Below the pieces are notes generated by a model. It was not told the origin of the DNA, did not search any database, and saw nothing but the letters and a program-made list of their open reading frames with translations. A stretch of DNA of 64,000 nt, taken from Monilinia fructicola. Taxonomy: Eukaryota; Ascomycota; Leotiomycetes; Helotiales; Sclerotiniaceae. Numbering within the stretch: position 1 is the stretch's first letter; each line of letters begins with the position of its first letter. Positions 59,065 through 64,000 of this stretch are shown in pieces. The stretch is from assembly GCA_008692225.1 (NCBI GenBank), contig VICG01000003.1, positions 427,501 to 491,500 on the forward strand, written 5' to 3'. The translations under genes were made by a program, and so were the position numbers.

Positions 59065-61896
59065 TTAGCGGTAAGCACCACCATATCTAGCATTGGTTGG
59101 TGGCATACGTGGAGGTGGAGCGCTGCTGATAGTAGGGCCAGCCCCTGGACCAGGACGGGTCTGGAGGGCAGGGTTGGTGCAGAGCATGCCGACTCGAGAG
59201 CCGAATTTGGAACCACGAAGGGAGACCATGTGTTTTCGAATGTGAGAAGCAACAATTTCCCGATGTTGTGGGTTAGAGTGTTGCAAGATATACTGGATTA
59301 AATAATTACCATATTGATCGCTGGCGATGTCGATCAAAGGAATGCGAGGACGATCAAGGCGACCTTCGCAGACGCGATCAAGATAGCGACCGAGAAAATC
59401 AACTCCACCAATCTTGAGACACTTCTCAACAACCTTGGAGGCGAATTGGTCCATGCTGTATTCCGAAGCATAGCGGATAACGTGGTCTATGGCTCGGCTT
59501 CGATCAGCTGGTGCTCCATGTTCGCAGATATGTTGAATGCACCAATTGCCGAATTGTCCATGAGCAACGATATCAATGCTAGCAAGCACCTCTTCAATGC
59601 AAGGGCGCTATAGTACAGTTAGACTAATCTGATAGAATGGATATATAAACATACCTTGTCTTCTTCAAGACAATTCTCAAAGATATTCTGAACAACCAAA
59701 CTACCGGTCTCACCCAGAGCAACCTCATGCCACATGCCGCGAAGAGCTTCATTGACGTACTTCATGATTTGGGGAGGAGACTCGGTCCAGCGAAGTTCGA
59801 ACAACTTCTGCCAAACATGGCAAGCATATCTATGGATGACGGTTTCAGGTATTCGACGGAGAAGTTCATGAACCATAATAGCCTTATAATCCTCTGGAAC
59901 GGAATCAAAAGCCTTTTGAACAACATGGCAACCAAAAGCATCCATGGATAAATTGAGAGTGTTACCACGAATAGCCTCTGCAATCTTAATGACCTGCTCT
60001 GGAGTACCATGCTCAAAGCATCGTTGTACCAAGAAGTTACCAAAGCGGTTGACCATCAAAGGATAGGCTTGTGCCACAATCGCCTCAACAATGTCGTATT
60101 TCTGCTCAGTTGTGCCAACCTTGAGCTTTTGTTGTAAGAAAATTGAAGCTTGCTGATCGTTGTTGCAGACAATCTTGTCAACAATATACTTCCAATTGCA
60201 GTTGACGGTTCGGTCCAAAAGACGACGGTAGTTCAACGGCTCAGTGGTTGGCAGATAAGTTTGGTGGCCTTCATTAGCAACCGACTATATATGGATTAGT
60301 GAAGATCGCTCGAAGAGAGATAGATTGTTACTTACTTCTGTCTTCCATGTTCCGCTAGCCGAAGTAAACTCCGGGGCATGTGGTGAAAGGGGTGTACCGA
60401 TTGGCTGAGGCTGATACCCAGAGTACATCCCTCCCATGTTCATGCTCATATTCATCTGACCGCCCAATGGAGTAGGGATTCCACCCATAGATCCATAAGA
60501 ACTTGAAGAGGGCGTGAAGCCATCGAAGGAGCTTGAGCTGCTTGAGTAAGGAATAGAGCCCAAATTGCGATTGTTGAATCTGCTGCCATTGGTACGACGA
60601 GCTCCACCACCTGGCATAGTCATATCAGGCTCATATCTCTCACCACGAAAGGGATTCGGAGGTGGCCCACCAAACGACATGTTTGGTTCAACGAAAGGCT
60701 GGTTGCAACCACCACGGCCCATCCATTGTCCAGTATTTTGTGGATCAGAAGGTTGGAACGAAGGCATTGGTGGTGCATTTGAGAAGTTCATCTTGTTATT
60801 ATTGTTATTTCCCCAGATAGCTCGAGTACGATTGTAACCACTGGCGGAAAGTGCATCGCTATGGTCAGAGTGTGCATCTTCCTGGGTAGCCCAGGAGTTT
60901 TCACGAGCCACTTGAGGACGAAAATGATTTGGAGGTATACCGGAAGTGTTGTCTGAACCACCACCAAGAGGAAAATCGGCTTCAGAAACACTACCAATAG
61001 CTTGATCAATCGTGTGCTTTGTAATGCGGTTTTGTGCAAGCTCTTGGTCCATACGTGCAATTCTGCCCTTTGCAGCCTCGAGTTCAATCTTGAGACGAAG
61101 AACTTCTTCGGCACTAGGTTGGCTGTCACCCTCGCCACGACTTTGAGGACGAGTGGTCGGAGCAGTTGTAGCAGTGCCCGAGTCAAAAGTTTCAGTGGCA
61201 GGTGTAATGGGGACTGAAGTAGGAGCAGAATTATAGTCGACGATACGCGAATTGCCTGGGCCGTAATCATCAGAATTTCTTAAAGCCTCGTGCTGTCGAT
61301 TGAGAACTGCTTGCTGCTCGGAAAGCTTGGCCAATAGCTTATCGACGGGGTTGGGCATGTTGTCGAAAGTAGGAGATGGAAACGAAATGGCTGCTGTAGC
61401 AGGAGCGATGTAAGTCTCGTGGCTTAATTTCATCTTCTGTATCCATTAGTGAGTGCTTCAGCAGTACCAAATCGAAACTTCTACCTTGGGAGCCGCCTGG
61501 TTGCCCAATTTATTAGTGGAAAGAGCTGTGGCGGCCTTTTTGAGAGTATTGGCAGTATCCTAAATCAAAATTTGTTAATAAAATATGGAAAATATCTGGA
61601 ACCAAGCTCGCATAAACAGTGTTGGAATGAAGGACAACATGCCAGCGTTTTGCTAGTTTACACTTTCAAGAGAATGTGGCAGTGAGAAGTGTAAACTGTT
61701 GTTGCAGAATTGAACGACGAAGCACAAAAAGTGATGGCAGACAACAAAGGTAGGGAGAGAAATTGAAGCTGAAACTCACCATTCGGGTAGTCATCTTATC
61801 AGCGACGTCATCAGCACCAAGTCCAGAATTCTCCTGGCTCTGGTTCATCGAACGACGAAGAGTTGGTGATCCATTGGAAGCAACTGATGAAGCCAT
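59065..61896 (-). CDS. PUF (Pumilio-family) RNA-binding protein, 821 aa, five exons
   Basis: Cytoplasmic regulator binding mRNA 3' ends through Pumilio repeats. Exons 61896-61780, 61559-61485, 61436-60336, 60284-59655 and 59607-59065; introns 61560-61779, 61437-61484, 60285-60335 and 59608-59654 all keep frame. The N-terminus MASSVASNGSPTLRRSMNQS is followed by a coiled-coil-like segment (VDKLLAKLSEQQAVLNRQHE; AEEVLRLKIELEAAKGRIAR) and an Asn/Gly/Ser/Met-rich disordered region. The PUF domain lies at about residues 445-790, with repeats such as MVNRFGNFLVQRCFEHGTPE, MDAFGCHVVQKAFDSV, HRYACHVWQKLFEL, GETGSLVVQNIFENC, HGQFGNWCIQHICEHG, MDQFASKVVEKCLKIG and SDQYGNYLIQYILQHS. It ends GSKFGSRVGMLCTNP and a Pro/Gly/Arg tail. 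Intact; which PUF subfamily cannot be decided here. Confidence 0.9.
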
Positions 61897-63302
61897 GTTG
61901 CTTGTGGAAATGTCTTGGTGGAAGAGAGATGATTAAAGGAATGGTAATTGTCTGAAGCAGAACGTACTCGATAGATCGAAAACGAGTGATGAATGGCCCA
62001 CTCGTAGATGAGTTGGAAGTAGATGAACGGAAATGAAGGGATTAAAGATCAAGAAACAAATAAGAGTCGTAGCTCGGAGACATTTAAATGAAGAAGTAAC
62101 GTCTATCTGTTTTTGGCAGTGGCTCTATTCTCGGTTCAAATGGCAGGCAAGAAAGGAATGAGAGTTAATCTTTTATTTTTATGGATGGAAAAAGTTTGAA
62201 TTGGAGAAAGAATGACAGTCGTCGGTGAGGAAAGGGTTGAGAAGTGATTTTTTTGTGTGGACCCGGTAAGCTTTGTATTCACTCGGCGACGATTCATGCA
62301 CTGTCATTCCACCTCGTCTCGTCTCGTCTCGTTTCGGCTCGTCTCTTCCTTTCCTTCATCTTCTCGTCTCGTCTCTCCTCTTCTCGTCTTATACGCCCCA
62401 ATCTATAAAGTCTTTCGGTAGTTGGATGAGCACGATCTCAGTTCCAGTAAATACCAAACTGAAGTCTCGAGGCTACCTAGGCAGGGTGAGAAGTATATGA
62501 AAGGGATAGATATTAGTGAAATGCGGCAAAACAAGACAACTGCAACTGCAAGGCTCGATAATCGTGGGAGTTTCAATACGATGGCTCCTGCCTCTTCTCC
62601 CACGTATCTACTTACCTACCTATATAGTAAGGTAGCTATCGTTAACTCCTAGTCACCGAGGCATCTGACAATGGTGGCTTACCTGGGCAGTATGTGATGT
62701 ATACGAAAGGACCTCCCGACTAACTTTCCATTCGGTGGGCGCAAACCAGTTTGGGACCGAAACGATAGATTTGGCTCATTGCTCGAGCTCTTTCCGTACC
62801 CAGATAGTCAAGGAAGTGGCAACTTATGTACAAATAAAGCACGAGAGATTATTACAGCCTTCAACCCTCTCTCGGCACTAAGATTCGAAACCTCGATAAG
62901 CACCATTCTGTAGTTTATAAGTCCATGCTAAAATACCGAGAACTCTCGATAGCCCCAAGTATTTCACCATAAGATGCAGAGAAGGGGGCTTGAATCGGGA
63001 TCAGTATGGCTTTAATAATACGTTACCACCGAAGAAGTTACTTTCCTCCAAAGCTACATCACTAGTAGCATCGGTCTTCTGAGATAAGCTTTTACCATAT
63101 TTATGATGGGGAAAACATATGCAACTTCGTAATAAGGTTTCTCATTTGACTGAGTTTCTGCAGTGTGCGTTCCAGGTTCTGGCAATAGCCCAAGGAACTT
63201 TCACAATGCCCCCCCCCCCAGAGCTGATCCCAAACGCCAATGATGCTACAGTTGTATAGAATGCTGTACATAGTATTTTCTTGGTATAAATCCTTCCCTC
63301 TT
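61897..63302. other. Intergenic, PUF promoter side
   Basis: A long upstream region for the PUF gene with a CTCGT pentamer tract (about 62310-62390) and pyrimidine-rich DNA. No gene seen between it and the 3' end of the mS33 gene. Confidence 0.5.
62310..62390. repeat. CTCGT-type pentamer tract
   Basis: Repeated CGTCT/CTCGT units, imperfect, in the upstream region of the PUF gene. Confidence 0.8.
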
Positions 63303-63790
63303 TCACTTCTTCTTTCCCTTGAACTTCTTGGAATCTGAACACTCTAGTTAGCAAATACCCACGCAGTGGTAGTATTCCACATACCTTCTGCAGTCCTCTT
63401 CTTTTTCGGTGCACCCTTTCCTCTCGCTTTCAAACTACATCAATGTCAGCAAGTGCTCCCCTTCTTTTGTTTGGGAAACCCATACATAGTAATATGTTCA
63501 AATCTATCTTCCTCGTCATCATCGTATGTCTCAACATCATATTCATCATATGCCTTCTGCAGATCCTTGATTGTCGCCATCTTCCGTGGGTAGTACGCGG
63601 CCAACGCTGGTCCCTTTAATCTCTGTCGAAGAATCTTATTTCCTGTTCGAAGTCTATCGGGGTTGAATGTGGTTGAGAAGATCCGGCATTGAACCTATCG
63701 AGCTGAGTTAGCTCAAAGTCACGGCACTTTCCAGCTATGTGACATTCCAACCTTCATCAATTCCAGCAGTCTCGACTTCGCGACCGACAT
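63303..63790 (-). CDS. Mitochondrial small-subunit ribosomal protein mS33, 109 aa
   Basis: Component of the mitoribosome small subunit (MRPS33/yeast Rsm27 family). Exons 63790-63752, 63694-63486, 63434-63385 and 63334-63303, introns of 57, 51 and 50 bp; the total coding length is a multiple of three. The start MSVAKSRLLELMK, then VQCRIFSTTFNPDRLRTGNK, ILRQRLKGPALAAYYPRK, ATIKDLQKAYDEYDVETYDD, EEDRFEHITILKARGKGAPK, and a Lys-rich end KKFKGKKK match the family in order and length. The first donor is GTTGGA, unusual, but its splice gives MK-VQCRIFSTTFNP as expected. The gene is intact. Confidence 0.92.
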
Positions 63791-64000
63791 TTTTGACAGT
63801 GTGGCTTCAAATTGCTTCTGACATCTGATCGTTCACGAATCTATAGATTTTGAGCGGTGCTATCCGCATATCGGGCCGCTATTATTCCGGATAGTCACGT
63901 GCTATAGGTAAGGACAAGGACAAGCTTTGAATATATCAAGATGTAGACGGCGCTGTATCATACATAATCTACTTGAATTATGTAAATTTATTAGTGCTCC
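63791..64000. other. Upstream region of mS33 at the window edge
   Basis: No gene seen; contains the mS33 promoter side. Confidence 0.4.

Overview
The window reads as nuclear DNA of a filamentous ascomycete, most likely a leotiomycete (Helotiales/Sclerotiniaceae-like); this placement is inference from gene content and style. Genes carry short introns (about 47-110 bp) with GTAAGT/GTATGT-type donors and CTAAC/CTAAT-like branch points. The gene set is fungal: a mitoribosomal mS33 protein, a CAF-1 large subunit, a Crb2-type checkpoint adaptor, RAD17, a PUF protein, an MFS sugar transporter, a P450 and a DUF6594 protein. Long AT-rich blocks hold decayed inverted-repeat transposons whose paired ends differ mainly by C-to-T/G-to-A changes, as expected of repeat-induced point mutation (RIP).

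Layout. 1-13.3 kb: no convincing gene; microsatellites, scattered CAGTA pentamer clusters and AT-rich blocks with MITE-like elements. 13.4-21.0 kb: two conserved genes on the plus strand, a conserved fungal protein of unknown role and the CAF-1 p150-like subunit, both with several single-base frame changes as read, separated by tandem repeats and an AT-rich block with another MITE. 22.5-23.3 kb: a three-exon gene of unknown function. 23.3-27.9 kb: gene-poor, with fragments. 27.9-31.9 kb: a compact accessory group of a caspase-like (C14) protease gene (minus), a divergent 93-aa protein and a DUF6594 membrane protein (plus). 32.7-33.2 kb: a MITE. 33.7-37.6 kb: intact Crb2/Rad9-like tandem-BRCT adaptor. 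38.3-40.3 kb: a 2-kb RIP-decayed transposon with about 64-bp inverted ends. 40.5-41.3 kb: AAA+ ATPase pseudogene. 42.4-42.9 kb: small secreted cysteine-rich protein gene. 43.3-44.7 kb: AT-rich repeat. 45.1-46.2 kb: two-RRM gene with frame breaks. 46.6-53.8 kb: secreted SnoaL-like protein, 2H phosphoesterase, cytochrome P450, and an MFS sugar transporter with three frame breaks. 55.3-58.1 kb: RAD17 clamp loader. 59.1-61.9 kb: PUF RNA-binding protein. 63.3-63.8 kb: mS33.

How the parts relate. Crb2-like and RAD17 act in the same DNA-damage checkpoint and lie about 18 kb apart; CAF-1 deposits histones behind replication. The most interesting accessory locus is the caspase-like/small protein/DUF6594 group, which resembles in layout the protease-plus-membrane-effector gene pairs known from fungal allorecognition; that function is inference only. 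Single-base frame breaks are frequent in CAF-1, its neighbour, the caspase-like, DUF6594, secreted-protein, RRM and MFS genes but absent from Crb2-like, RAD17, P450, PUF, 2H and mS33, so either pseudogenisation or uneven assembly quality is at work.
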